The position numbers and the translations under genes are program-made. The notes under the pieces are model-generated. The model did not search any database. It was not told the DNA's origin and was given only the letters and a program-made list of their open reading frames with translations. From Phycisphaerae bacterium (lineage in GTDB: Bacteria > Planctomycetota > Phycisphaerae > Sedimentisphaerales > Anaerobacaceae), in assembly GCA_028714855.1 (NCBI GenBank), contig JAQTLP010000001.1:188572-252571 (forward strand): a stretch of 64,000 nt of DNA. Reading direction: 5' to 3'. Shown one piece after another: positions 1 to 8,835 of the stretch (position 1 is its first letter; the number at the start of each line of letters is the position of its first letter).

Positions 1-54
1 GATATATTCAGTTCGTAAGGTCCATCACAGGGAAAATTTAACGGCAGGTTAAAA

Positions 55-603
55 GTGGCAAAGAAGAAAAAACAATCTCTGGCTGCACTGTATATTATTT
101 TAATCGCAACAGCGGTGGTAATTTTATTAGTCAGGCATTTTCATATCAAGAATTTTTGTATCATAGAGCCGGATATCCTTTATACCAGCGGCCAGCCGCG
201 GGGAATGGACTATACCCGCCTGCTCTATAGATATCATATCGCCACAATTATCAACCTGCGCTCCCAGGCAGAGCACCGCAACAGAAACTGGTATAACGAA
301 GAAGTAACCTGGGTCAGGAACAATGGCGTTAAATATATCGAATTGCCTATGGATAAGAATAACCCTTTTCCTGACTGGCAAACTATCGACAGGTTTTTTA
401 ACACAATGTCTGACAAAACCAACCTGCCGGTTCTCCTGCACGGAAGCGGAGATGATGAGAGGGTTGCTATGCTCACAGCGGTGTGGCTGAGTAAAAGTCA
501 AAAATATACCGCCGGGGAAATCACATCGATAGTAAAAAAAATTGTAAACCGGCGCGAACTGACAAAAGCTGAGACGGAATATATCCGTTCTCTAACAGAA
601 TGA
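55..603 (+). CDS. Membrane-anchored dual-specificity phosphatase-like protein, catalytically dead
   Basis: 182 aa from a GTG start. A lysine-rich N-terminus is followed by one hydrophobic helix (about residues 9-27), so the domain is probably held on the outer face of the inner membrane. The remainder resembles the DSP/tyrosine phosphatase fold: 'YTSGQPRG' near residue 43, 'IINLR' near 65, and a P-loop position at 129-136. The P-loop reads HGSGDDER, so the catalytic Cys of HCx5R is replaced by Gly (residue 130) while His129 and Arg136 remain. It can hardly act by the usual cysteine-phosphate mechanism and may be a phosphate-binding pseudophosphatase. It converges on the glycosyltransferase gene with a 10-bp gap. 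Fold assignment is from motif pattern; function is unknown. Confidence 0.7.
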   Translation: MAKKKKQSLAALYIILIATAVVILLVRHFHIKNFCIIEPDILYTSGQPRGMDYTRLLYRYHIATIINLRSQAEHRNRNWYNEEVTWVRNNGVKYIELPMDKNNPFPDWQTIDRFFNTMSDKTNLPVLLHGSGDDERVAMLTAVWLSKSQKYTAGEITSIVKKIVNRRELTKAETEYIRSLTE

Positions 604-613
604 AAATACCCCG

Positions 614-2257
614 CTAAGTGTCGCTGTCCTTTTTTATCAGCGGGGCTGATTTGTGAAATAATGCTCCGCTTACCTCTCGCCAGCCCGAATTTTCTTTGCG
701 ATACACCTCTCTGAAACGGTTATCCTGAGTCAATTCTTTCATGTAACCTGAGGCTGCTGCAATCCAGTACCCCCTTTGATAACAGTTGTATAATTCATCC
801 GCATCCGATACTACCGGAACAGTTGTGCCGAAATAGTGTACAAAGTTGCTCGATACGTGTTTATAAACGACGATGTTTTCAGTCGGCGGGACTATCTGCG
901 CCACTTTTTTGGAGAAGTCTCGCGAATATCTAAACTCGTCCGTAGAAGCTGCAAAGCTCGCGTATGAAATCATACTCACGACAAGAACACCGGCGAAAAC
1001 CGCCGTACAACCCCAGCCGTTTTTCCCTTTGGCGAACAACGCAGCTATTATGGCAGCAGCTACTATCGTTGCCGACGCAAGTATTAACATCTTGTGAAGA
1101 TTCACAGGGCTTATTTTGGCTACGCAAATGGTCGCTATGATAATGCCGACAACTACAACTGCAAGATGTCCCTGGAACATTTTTACGGCAAATTTGTGCT
1201 CGTATGCTTTTTGACTGAAGACCATATCCTCAAGAAGAATGCCAATCAAAATTGCCATGGCAGGCATTGAAGGCAGAATATAATGCTGGCGTTTGCCTGC
1301 ATTGATAGTAAGAAACACCAGGTTCACAACGAACCACAACCACAAAAACAGCATCACAGGCCGCTTCTTGTTCCAAACCTTGTAGAAAGGAGCGGCCAGC
1401 GCCAGCGGTAAGAAAGCGGCCCAAGGCGCTATGTATCTGAACATTATGAGAAAATAGAAATAAGGCGGATAATCTCCTTTTGCATAAGTTCCGAAGAAAC
1501 GGTCGACAAATTCATGCTTCCATACCATTAAGTCCCAGTTTACTTTGTGAGCGATAGCCAGCGGCCACGGCAATACGATGGCCAGAAAAATAATCACCCC
1601 TGCCACTGATACCCAGTTAAATAGTTTCCTCCATTGCCGGAATATGGCAACGTAGAAAAACAGTGGAATCAGGACAAGCGGCAGCGGAGCAGGCCCTTTG
1701 GCCAGGTTACCAAGAGCAAAACTTATCCAGAAGACAAGCATATATACAATCTGCTTATTCCGGTCTTTTGCAATAACTGCCGAGTAGAAACTTAGAAAGC
1801 ACAGCAAAACAAAAAACATCAGAGCCATCTCCGGTCGGGCACTGTGGGAATAGCGGAGATAGCACAGCGATGTTGCCCAAACAGCCCCCGAAATTACTGC
1901 AATGCGAAAAGATAGCCACAGATTTACAAAGTACAGAATGGCGACAACAGAAAGCACCGCAAAGATAACGCTTGGCATCCGTGCGGCGAACTCATCAACC
2001 CTGCCGGTTATTTTAGCCAGGCCCGCCACAAGCCAATAGGACAGTGGTGTTTTTTGAAGACGAGGCTCTCCGTTACAGGTAGGCCAAGCCCAGTCGCCGC
2101 TTGCGAGCATCTCGCGAGCAGCAACAGAAACAAAACTTTCGTGATTGTCCAGAGCTTCTTCAGAAAGCATCCATGCTGCGTTTACCGCCGAAAGAAGCAG
2201 CACTCCACATACTATTAGAACTTTTGTATTTTTACCGTTTTTATAGTCGTTAGCCAT
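614..2257 (-). CDS. GT-C family glycosyltransferase (ArnT/PMT-like, GT39/GT83 type)
   Basis: 547-aa polytopic membrane protein with roughly 11-12 hydrophobic segments. The first luminal loop carries the acidic 'SEEALDNHESFVSVAAREML' region typical of the PMT_2/ArnT superfamily, which uses polyprenyl-phosphate-linked sugars as donors. 'LQKTPLSYWL' and 'HSARPEMALMF' are further family-like segments. The enzyme should transfer a sugar to lipid or protein at the periplasmic face; donor and acceptor cannot be told from sequence. It is the last gene of a minus-strand group, 34 bp after thrC, and may be co-transcribed, though its function is not obviously linked. The ATG start lies right after the N-terminal Lys/Asn-rich cytosolic tail. 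Confidence 0.8.
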   Translation of the reverse strand: MANDYKNGKNTKVLIVCGVLLLSAVNAAWMLSEEALDNHESFVSVAAREMLASGDWAWPTCNGEPRLQKTPLSYWLVAGLAKITGRVDEFAARMPSVIFAVLSVVAILYFVNLWLSFRIAVISGAVWATSLCYLRYSHSARPEMALMFFVLLCFLSFYSAVIAKDRNKQIVYMLVFWISFALGNLAKGPAPLPLVLIPLFFYVAIFRQWRKLFNWVSVAGVIIFLAIVLPWPLAIAHKVNWDLMVWKHEFVDRFFGTYAKGDYPPYFYFLIMFRYIAPWAAFLPLALAAPFYKVWNKKRPVMLFLWLWFVVNLVFLTINAGKRQHYILPSMPAMAILIGILLEDMVFSQKAYEHKFAVKMFQGHLAVVVVGIIIATICVAKISPVNLHKMLILASATIVAAAIIAALFAKGKNGWGCTAVFAGVLVVSMISYASFAASTDEFRYSRDFSKKVAQIVPPTENIVVYKHVSSNFVHYFGTTVPVVSDADELYNCYQRGYWIAAASGYMKELTQDNRFREVYRKENSGWREVSGALFHKSAPLIKKDSDT

Positions 2258-2291
2258 TGGTGGGGTATTGTGTCACCAAGCGTCTGAAGAA

Positions 2292-3644
2292 TCAACTGAT
2301 TAGTTTAATTATCTCATTAAGATTGTTAGGCGCTTCTATGGGCGGATTGCTAAACTTGCCCTGATTTTCTTTATGGTAGTTAACTGTTACATTAGGGTCT
2401 TTAAGTGCGTGCCCCGTCAGCACACAGGCAACCCGTTCGTTAGCCGAAATTTTGCCATTGGCCCGCAACTGCTTTAATCCTGCAATCGTTGCCGCCGAAG
2501 CCGGCTCGCAGCCTAGCCCGTATTTGCCTACAATCGCCTTTGCATCGACAATCTGCTCGTCGGTTACTGCACAAACAACACCATTACATACATCAATCGC
2601 CCGGAGACACTTTTTCAGATTGACCGGCCGTGAAATCTCTATCGCCGAGGCACAGGTGTGCGGTGAGAAATTACGTGCCGTCAAATCAGCATAATAATTA
2701 TCTATTATTTTCTGATTAACATAACCATTATTCCAGACAAGTTTCTTGTTATTGACCAGTTCGGTCAATGTATCGGCGCCGGCGGCATTAACAATCGCCA
2801 TCCGCGGTACTCGTTTAATCAGCCCGAGCTGTTTTAATTCTGAAAACGCCTTACCGAAGGCGCTCGAATTGCCGAGATTGCCGCCGGGCACCACAATCCA
2901 GTCCGGCACCTCCCAGTTTAACCCTTCGATAATTCTATACATTATCGTCTTTTGGCCTTCCAGCCGGAATGGGTTCAGTGAATTGAGCAGATACAATCCC
3001 AGCTTCGTGCTGACATCCTGAACCTGCCGCATACAGTCGTCGAAGTCTCCTTTTATTTGAATCGTTTGAGCGCCATAATCCATAGACTGGCTGAGCTTGC
3101 CGAAAGCAATCCTGCCGGAGCCGATGAAAACGGTGGCTTTCAGACCGCAGCTGTGTGCATACAGCGCCATTGCTGCTGAAGTATTTCCAGTCGATGCGCA
3201 TACGCACGAACTCGCCCCAACCATCCTGGCGTGACTGAATGCCGCGGTCATACCGTTATCTTTGAATGAACCCGATGGATTCAGCCCTTCGTATTGCAAA
3301 TATAAACACCCCGGCTTCATATCAGCGTACTTGGCAACCGCATCATTCTGCTGCAAAATTGTCTGCCCCTCACCTATCGTGACTTTATATTTGTCATCGC
3401 AGAAGTTAAGCAGCTCCCGAAACCGCCACACCCCCGAAAAATCCAGGGGACTGTTTCTGTTTGCCCAGCGTTTGCCGAACTCGCTGAGCTTCTTCGGCAC
3501 TTTTATCCTGTCCCAGTTATACTGCGTATCCAGAAGCTCGCCGCACTTCGGACACTTAAATCCGCCCGCGGCAAACGTGCAGTCGAACTGGGCTGCACAA
3601 TCCGGATTAATGCACTTCAGATAAGCTGCATCAGTTTTACTCAT
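2292..3644 (-). CDS. thrC: Threonine synthase
   Basis: 450 aa; a PLP-dependent fold-type II enzyme converting O-phospho-L-homoserine to threonine. An N-terminal zinc-ribbon-like segment (two CxxC-type pairs, 'KCINPDC' and 'CPKC') precedes the catalytic domain, as in many bacterial and archaeal ThrC. The PLP lysine is in '[11 protein letters not shown]' and a phosphate-binding glycine run is in 'PGGNLGN'. I chose the ATG at 3644, not an upstream in-frame start, because AAGGAG lies directly before it and it overlaps the preceding stop by 4 bp (ATGA), which implies translational coupling to the HAD gene. Third gene of the operon with the LeuA-family enzyme. Confidence 0.93.
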   Translation of the reverse strand: MSKTDAAYLKCINPDCAAQFDCTFAAGGFKCPKCGELLDTQYNWDRIKVPKKLSEFGKRWANRNSPLDFSGVWRFRELLNFCDDKYKVTIGEGQTILQQNDAVAKYADMKPGCLYLQYEGLNPSGSFKDNGMTAAFSHARMVGASSCVCASTGNTSAAMALYAHSCGLKATVFIGSGRIAFGKLSQSMDYGAQTIQIKGDFDDCMRQVQDVSTKLGLYLLNSLNPFRLEGQKTIMYRIIEGLNWEVPDWIVVPGGNLGNSSAFGKAFSELKQLGLIKRVPRMAIVNAAGADTLTELVNNKKLVWNNGYVNQKIIDNYYADLTARNFSPHTCASAIEISRPVNLKKCLRAIDVCNGVVCAVTDEQIVDAKAIVGKYGLGCEPASAATIAGLKQLRANGKISANERVACVLTGHALKDPNVTVNYHKENQGKFSNPPIEAPNNLNEIIKLIS

Positions 3645-4465
3645 ACACAAAACTCCTTTTGGGTTTTGTTGTTTATAGTGTTTCGCGGCCCATCGTTTTC
3701 GGCCCGGACCGCAGCCGGACAATTGCCGTTGATTTTTTCTATTAATTTCGGCAGCTCGGCAAGCCGGCTTATTTTCAAAACGCCTTCCGGAATCGTCTTT
3801 CCGATATTAGTATATGCCTCTTTCAGAACGGCCTGCATACCGGCTCTTAAGGCTGGAGAGACGTCCTTGTTAATCCGGTCGCCGACAAATAATATGTTCC
3901 CCGGCGGTTCGCCTATTTGCTGAGCGGCTGTCTGGAAAATTCGGATGTCCGGCTTCCTGAAAGCAACCTGATATGAATAAATTCGAAGCGTGAAAAAATC
4001 AAGTATGCCGAACTGGGCAAGGTGCCTGTCTAAAGAACCCTCGCTTATAAAAGTGTTGGAAACTATGCCCAGTTTAAGGCCCATCTGTTTAAGGCAAGAC
4101 AGAGTCTCCTTCAGCTTAGGTTCGATTCGCGCCTGTTTCGCCAGCGGCTCATACCAGAGCCAGCCCAACTGACGCCACTGGTCCTCACTTAGGGTAAGGC
4201 CTTTCTTTGTACCGATTGTCTTCAATAATAAAATGGTGTCGAAATCTTTCCCCGTCAGCATGGAAACCAGGCAGCGGAATCTGAAAGCTGTCATGCTGTG
4301 CAGGAAATACCACGTGAAGCTGCCGAGCGGCTGCTTACAGCTTCGCAGGAATTCATAGGTCGCTTTTGCGCTTTGGCGAAAAATCTCTGTCGTATTTACT
4401 CTGCCGAAGTTCAGCAGAGTTTCGCCGAGGTCAAACAATATCGCTTTGATTTTTTTACCAGGCAT
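3641..4465 (-). CDS. HAD-superfamily hydrolase (phosphatase-like)
   Basis: 274 aa. Motif I is 'FDLGETL' at the N-terminus, giving the nucleophile Asp; the usual second Asp is Gly, a variant common in YjjG-like HADs. Motif II is 'IVSNTF', motif III Lys is in 'FRKPD', and motif IV is '[10 protein letters not shown]' with the metal-binding Asp residues. A helical cap is inserted between motifs I and II (about residues 20-110). The gene is 5 bp after the LeuA-family gene and overlaps thrC by 4 bp, so a role with phosphorylated amino-acid intermediates is possible but unproven. The C-terminal tail of about 25 residues is polar and looks disordered. Confidence 0.82.
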   Translation of the reverse strand: MPGKKIKAILFDLGETLLNFGRVNTTEIFRQSAKATYEFLRSCKQPLGSFTWYFLHSMTAFRFRCLVSMLTGKDFDTILLLKTIGTKKGLTLSEDQWRQLGWLWYEPLAKQARIEPKLKETLSCLKQMGLKLGIVSNTFISEGSLDRHLAQFGILDFFTLRIYSYQVAFRKPDIRIFQTAAQQIGEPPGNILFVGDRINKDVSPALRAGMQAVLKEAYTNIGKTIPEGVLKISRLAELPKLIEKINGNCPAAVRAENDGPRNTINNKTQKEFCV

Positions 4466-4470
4466 ATTCT

Positions 4471-5802
4471 TTATTTTCTCAGCGGCGGAATATCATCACC
4501 AAAAGTTTCCCGCACCCATTCGAACATTTCCTCATCCGATATCGCCGACGCACGATTGGCTGAATACTCAGCGTCAATTTTATCCTTTATCTTGGTTATA
4601 TGAGGGTTGTGCTTGGATATTTCAATATCGAACATAGACTCTATCCAGTGCTTGATGCCGGCAGCACCGCTCTTGTCGGTAATCGCCACGCTGACTGGTC
4701 TGTTAAACAGATTCTTCGTATCGAAGCAATTGTAAATCTGTTCGTCCTTTAGCAAACCGTCGGCGTGAATGCCGGCCCGCGTAACATTGAAATCCCTGCC
4801 GACCAGCGGATAATTGTGCGGAATTTCAAAGCCAAGCTCCTTTCTGGCATACTCAGCCAGCTCGGTTATCGCAGCGTAGTTAACACCAGCCGTCATCCCT
4901 TTCAGCTGGGCATGTTCGACAACAAGCATTTCCAAAGGTGAATTACCTGTTCGCTCGCCGACACCGAATATCGAAGCGTTGGCGGAACTACAGCCGTAGA
5001 ACCACGCCGCCGTTGCGTTTACCAAGGCCTTGTGGAAATCGTTATGACCGTGCCATTCGAGCCGCTCAGGGGGAACACCAATTTCTCGAAGGCCTCGGAC
5101 AAGTCTCGGAACGCTTCTCGGCAGGGCAACCTCGGGCCAGGGCAGGCCAAATCCAAGTGTATCACAAAGACGAATCTTTATCGGCTGTTTTCTCTCCTCT
5201 GCCAGCTTCATCAGCTCAGATGCAAAGGGCAGCACGAAACCTTCATAATCGGCACGGGTTATGTCTTCGAAGTGACATCGCGGTATGACCCCGTTATCCA
5301 GGGCCGCTTTGGCGATATCAAGGTAAGCGCTCATTATCTGTGAACGTGTCTTTCGCAGTTTCAGAAATATATGATAATCACTTACTGAGGTCAAAATACC
5401 GGTCTCAGCGAGCCCCATTTTCGCAACCAGCTTGAAATCGGCCTCCACAGCCCTTATCCAGCCGGTAATCTCAGGAAACTTGTACCCACGGGCCCTGCAC
5501 AGCTCTACCGCCTTTCTGTCTCGCTCTGAGTATAGAAAGAATTCACACTGCCGAATCAAACCTGTTCCGCCGTCTATTTCATGCAGTAAATCGTATATCC
5601 GCAGCACTTGCTCGGGGGTATAAGGGGGCCTGGACTGCTGACCGTCACGGAAAGTCGTATCGGTTATCCATATATTCTCCGGAATATCACGAGCAACTTT
5701 TTGCTCGTCGAATATTACCTTGGGAAATTCCACATACGGAAATATCTCCCGATACAAATTGGGTTTTTCTACTTCTACAAGTTTAGGCTTTTCTTTAGCC
5801 AT
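4471..5802 (-). CDS. LeuA/homocitrate-synthase family enzyme, Re-citrate-synthase-like
   Basis: 443 aa. DRE-TIM metallolyase: it condenses an acetyl group from acetyl-CoA onto a 2-oxoacid. The catalytic start of the barrel is 'DTTFRDGQQ', and the metal-binding HxH is in 'EWHGHNDF'. It lacks the C-terminal LeuA regulatory domain found in isopropylmalate synthase, and the unusual 'FRDGQQ', 'GWIRA' and 'TGILTSVSDYHIFLKL' stretches match what I recall of the Re-citrate synthases of strict anaerobes. A citrate synthase role is therefore preferred over LeuA or citramalate synthase, by inference. The start at 5802 has GGAG about 7 nt upstream; an in-frame extension of 15 Arg/Lys-rich codons is unlikely. 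First gene of the HAD-thrC operon. Confidence 0.75.
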   Translation of the reverse strand: MAKEKPKLVEVEKPNLYREIFPYVEFPKVIFDEQKVARDIPENIWITDTTFRDGQQSRPPYTPEQVLRIYDLLHEIDGGTGLIRQCEFFLYSERDRKAVELCRARGYKFPEITGWIRAVEADFKLVAKMGLAETGILTSVSDYHIFLKLRKTRSQIMSAYLDIAKAALDNGVIPRCHFEDITRADYEGFVLPFASELMKLAEERKQPIKIRLCDTLGFGLPWPEVALPRSVPRLVRGLREIGVPPERLEWHGHNDFHKALVNATAAWFYGCSSANASIFGVGERTGNSPLEMLVVEHAQLKGMTAGVNYAAITELAEYARKELGFEIPHNYPLVGRDFNVTRAGIHADGLLKDEQIYNCFDTKNLFNRPVSVAITDKSGAAGIKHWIESMFDIEISKHNPHITKIKDKIDAEYSANRASAISDEEMFEWVRETFGDDIPPLRK

Positions 5803-5887
5803 TCTTTTCTCCAGCTTTTCTCTGCGCTTTCGGCGCAGTCTTGGCATTCCAGCCCGCCATCACGCATCTCGTTTAAGATACGGATAG

Positions 5888-5970
5888 TGGCCGAGATGGG
5901 AGTCGAACCCATACGCCCGTGAGGACAGGGGATTTTAAGTCCCCAGCGTCTGCCATTCCGCCACTCGGCC
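5888..5970 (-). tRNA. tRNA-Leu (anticodon UAA)
   Basis: Class II tRNA on the minus strand. Acceptor GGCCGAG pairs with CTCGGCC, the anticodon loop CTTAAAA is closed by GGGGA/TCCCC, a long variable arm follows, and the T-arm is ATGGG-TTCGACT-CCCAT. No CCA is encoded. It ends 85 bp before the LeuA-family gene on the same strand. Confidence 0.95.
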
Positions 5971-6164
5971 CGGTTTCGCTCCGTCGCCAAGGCTATGAAG
6001 CGTCAGCCCCATAGACTAATGAATTTTACGCCGATTTGCAAATTGTTTCTTAATTTACCGGCCCCGCAGGCCTTTAGAAATGTGTCAGAGTAGCAGGAAA
6101 TGGGGTTAATCGCGAAGAACGTAAGGTGCGCAGAGAAAATTTAAACTCTGCGGCCAATGAGGGC

Positions 6165-7556
6165 TCAGCGGCCAAATAAAATCCAGCTCATCAAATACGA
6201 AACAAATCGAGGGTGGGGCCGCCAAAGAAAATCTGCTATTCGGCTTGCTGCCTGGGCCAGCCGGACTCTGCGACTAAGGGCCTTTAACCGTGAATCATCA
6301 TCTGCAAATTCCAGCGCCCTCTTAATTCTCTCCGCAGCCTCGGTTAATCTGCCCATCCCCAAACAAACAAGGGCGGAATCCCGCAAGGCACAAACGTCCG
6401 TAGGCCTTATGTCGAGAGCATTACCGAAGAACTCCATCGCATCCTCAAATCGACCTTTTATAGCGCTGACAAGACCGAGGTAATAATAGGCGTCCGCGTT
6501 GGAGCTGTCTATGTCGGTGACCTTCAGCAGGCAATGCATTGCATAATCCAAATCGCCAATTCCCAAAAACATCGACCCCATCGAAACCAGTATGTCAGTG
6601 TCCTCCGAAGCCAGCTTCGTCTCCGAAACCAGATGGCTTCTCGCCTCTTCTTTATTTCCGCACATTAACGCAAACTCAGCCAGCCGATACTGCGGCCCAG
6701 TGAGTCGATTGTCCCTTTGTAACGCCTCTTTGAACAGTGTTACTGCTCTTAGATAATCACCGCTTTTAAAAACAATCTCCCCCAAATAAAACATGGCGGC
6801 GGCAGAACCCGGCTTAAGCTCAAGTATCCTGTTAAACTTTTCCTTCGCCGATTCTACATCACCAACCTCGAGGAGAAACAGGCCGAAATCAAGGATGACA
6901 TCAACATCGCCCGGGTTAATGCGAAGCTCAACTAAGAAATACTCACGCCCGCACTCGTAATCGCCCATGGCCCAATATGCTTGAGCAATACGATAGTTAA
7001 TTTGCGGATGACTCGGTTCAAGCTTGGCTGTCTTCAGCCAGCAATGAATTGCTTTCTTATACTCGCCCCGAACGAAAAGACTGTTGCCAATATTATAGTA
7101 ACATAATGCACAGTCCGGATTTATCTGCTGGGCAAGGTAAAACATCTGCTCTGCAAGGTCGTGTTGCCCCATCTCGGTATAGGTAATTATCCGGTTGCAA
7201 TAGCATGGTTCAAACCCGGCATCTAACTGCTGGATATGCTCGAAAGTCTCGATGGCCAGGTCGTATTTGCCGGTGCGGGTATAATCGACCGCTAACGAAT
7301 TTAACACCTCCAAATCATCCGGCACCAGCTCCAGGGCGGTTTCGTATTCGGTTATTGCTTTCTCGAACTCACCCTTGGTGTCAAGGGTAAGGGCCTTGTC
7401 AAAATGCCAGGCGCTGTTGGACGGATTTATCTCAAGCGCCGCGTCCAGTTCGGTAAGAGCCTGAGTTATTTCGCCGTCTTCGTAAAGCTCGTAGGCCTTC
7501 TTGGCCTTATGTTCGGCTTCAGAAAAGCAGTCATATTCCATATCGTCGAACAGCAT
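6165..7556 (-). CDS. Tetratricopeptide repeat protein
   Basis: 463 aa, almost entirely TPR helices: about 11 units of 34 residues recognisable from 'A...Y..G....A' spacing (for example 'AHFDKALTLDTKGEFEKAI'-type segments from residue 50 on). No signal peptide; the N-terminus is acidic, so it is probably cytosolic, with a short hydrophobic C-terminal end ('YLMSWILFG') that might touch the membrane. TPR arrays are protein-protein scaffolds and no enzymatic domain is visible. The ATG at 7556 has CGGAG 5 nt upstream. It is divergent from the ribH operon across a 332-bp gap. The partner is unknown. Confidence 0.85.
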   Translation of the reverse strand: MLFDDMEYDCFSEAEHKAKKAYELYEDGEITQALTELDAALEINPSNSAWHFDKALTLDTKGEFEKAITEYETALELVPDDLEVLNSLAVDYTRTGKYDLAIETFEHIQQLDAGFEPCYCNRIITYTEMGQHDLAEQMFYLAQQINPDCALCYYNIGNSLFVRGEYKKAIHCWLKTAKLEPSHPQINYRIAQAYWAMGDYECGREYFLVELRINPGDVDVILDFGLFLLEVGDVESAKEKFNRILELKPGSAAAMFYLGEIVFKSGDYLRAVTLFKEALQRDNRLTGPQYRLAEFALMCGNKEEARSHLVSETKLASEDTDILVSMGSMFLGIGDLDYAMHCLLKVTDIDSSNADAYYYLGLVSAIKGRFEDAMEFFGNALDIRPTDVCALRDSALVCLGMGRLTEAAERIKRALEFADDDSRLKALSRRVRLAQAASRIADFLWRPHPRFVSYLMSWILFGR

Positions 7557-7779
7557 AAAACTCCGATTGCTTGTTTTAACCCAAAAAGTAATACATCACC
7601 CCAAACCGTTTCGGCAATAAACTCAGGCCGAATTAACGGTTTTTGCAGGCCTGATTTCTTTTTGAACCAATTAAAAATTTCGTCGGAAATTAGGCCTATA
7701 ACCACTTGCTGCTGCGAAAGTTAACTCAATAAAGACAGGCCGTCCAAACTGCCCGACAAAGCCGCAACAGGTCTTTTTC

Positions 7780-7808
7780 TGGAAACCAGCCGCTATTAGT
7801 CTTATAAT
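7780..7808 (+). promoter_or_regulatory. Sigma-70-type promoter of ribH-nusB
   Basis: TGGAAA (7780-7785), 17-bp spacer, perfect TATAAT (7803-7808). The predicted start near 7815 places the transcript's 5' end just before the hairpin at 7818-7851. The rest of the 7557-7888 gap holds no gene that I can see. Confidence 0.7.
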
Positions 7809-7817
7809 GTGTGACCG

Positions 7818-7851
7818 CCCCCGTGCTTTCTTGCGAAAGCAAGAACGGGGG
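7818..7851 (+). other. 5'-leader hairpin with GNRA loop before ribH
   Basis: Outer stem CCCCCGT/ACGGGGG and inner stem CTTGC/GCAAG, capped by GAAA. It would form at the very 5' end of the ribH mRNA. No U-run follows, so it is not an intrinsic terminator, and no FMN-riboswitch consensus is present. An mRNA-stabilising or regulatory hairpin is the simplest reading. Confidence 0.55.
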
Positions 7852-7888
7852 AAACTATAGTTCTGATTGTTTTGGGAGAAGCAAAACT

Positions 7889-8353
7889 ATGATTAAAGAA
7901 ATAAAAGGTCGGCTAACGGCCGGCAAAGGAAATTACGCCATTGTAATCAGCAGGTTCAACGAATTTATAACCGCTAAGCTGCTTGCCGGCGCCATAGATT
8001 GTCTCAAACGGCACGGTGCCGCTGACGAACAGATATCGGTAGTCTGGGTACCAGGCGCCTTGGAAATCACCATAGCTGCAAAAAAACTTGCGCAAAGCGG
8101 CAAATACGTTGCGGTCCTTTGCCTCGGCGCTGTAATACGCGGCCAAACATCTCACTGCGATTATATCGCTCAGATGGTAGCGAGGGGCGTCGGACAAATC
8201 AGCTATGATTCAGCGACCCCGGCGGTCTTCGCCGTCCTGACCTGTGATACCATCGAGCAGGCCGTCGAAAGGGCCGGAGCTAAAATGGGTAACGCAGGAA
8301 CCGACGCGGCATTGACAGCTATGGAAACTGCGAACGTGCTCGAACAGATTTGA
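7889..8353 (+). CDS. ribH: 6,7-dimethyl-8-ribityllumazine synthase
   Basis: 154 aa, the normal family length. It catalyses the penultimate riboflavin step, condensing 5-amino-6-ribitylamino-uracil with dihydroxybutanone phosphate. Family marks are 'VSRFNEF'-like 'ISRFNEFIT' near the N-terminus, 'VPGALEI' and '[14 protein letters not shown]', where the His is the catalytic base. The ATG at 7889 follows GGGAG and a GCAAAACT spacer; an upstream GTG frame runs through the hairpin and is rejected. It is the first gene of ribH-nusB, a pairing common across bacteria. Cytosolic, likely a 60-mer or pentamer. Confidence 0.95.
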   Translation: MIKEIKGRLTAGKGNYAIVISRFNEFITAKLLAGAIDCLKRHGAADEQISVVWVPGALEITIAAKKLAQSGKYVAVLCLGAVIRGQTSHCDYIAQMVARGVGQISYDSATPAVFAVLTCDTIEQAVERAGAKMGNAGTDAALTAMETANVLEQI

Positions 8354-8408
8354 GTCGTTCATTGACAATTTAACAATACCCAACAATCAATTGATAAGAG
8401 GCCTGAAG

Positions 8409-8825
8409 GTGGACAAAAGAACAAGGGCCAGAGAGCTGGCGATACAGGGACTATATCAGCTCGACATACAGGGTTCACACCTGCTCCCGCAATTAGCCGA
8501 GTTCTTCACTGAAAACGACCCGGATTCTTTAGTATGCAAGCTCGCCTCGGAATGGACAAAGGGAGCGTGGGAAAATCTGGCTGTATGTGATGAGCTTATA
8601 ACCGCTTCGGCAATAAAATGGCAGTTGTCCCGGCTTTCAGCTGTTGACAAAAGCATTTTGCGGCTGGCGGTTTACCAGTTGAAATTCTGTCCCGATATCC
8701 CGCCAAGAGTCGTGATAAACGAGGCTATCGAGCTTGCCAAGAAGTTCAGCACCGATAAGTCCTCGGCGTTCGTTAACGGCGTGCTGGACGCCGTCTTGAA
8801 GAAAATAAAAACCGAAAGCGATTGA
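8409..8825 (+). CDS. nusB: Transcription antitermination factor NusB
   Basis: 138 aa, all-helical NusB fold. It binds boxA RNA with NusE (S10) during rRNA transcription. Visible family segments are 'RARELAIQGLYQLDI' at the start and 'VVINEAIELAKKFSTDKSSAFVNGVL' near the end, the strongly conserved NusB signature. GTG at 8409, preceded by GAGG at about 7 nt, is preferred to the TTG at 8391. It is 55 bp after ribH and its stop codon overlaps the SD of the parA gene, so the three genes are probably one operon. Confidence 0.95.
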   Translation: MDKRTRARELAIQGLYQLDIQGSHLLPQLAEFFTENDPDSLVCKLASEWTKGAWENLAVCDELITASAIKWQLSRLSAVDKSILRLAVYQLKFCPDIPPRVVINEAIELAKKFSTDKSSAFVNGVLDAVLKKIKTESD

Positions 8826-8835
8826 GGTTAATGGA

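Noticed and set aside
5888-5970. tRNA-Leu as an integration site for a mobile element
   Set aside because: No integrase, no duplicated tRNA 3' end and no composition change next to it.
7811-7889. FMN riboswitch or longer N-terminus for ribH
   Set aside because: The leader is only ~75 nt and has none of the FMN aptamer's conserved segments; the GTG frame runs through the hairpin and has no family match.
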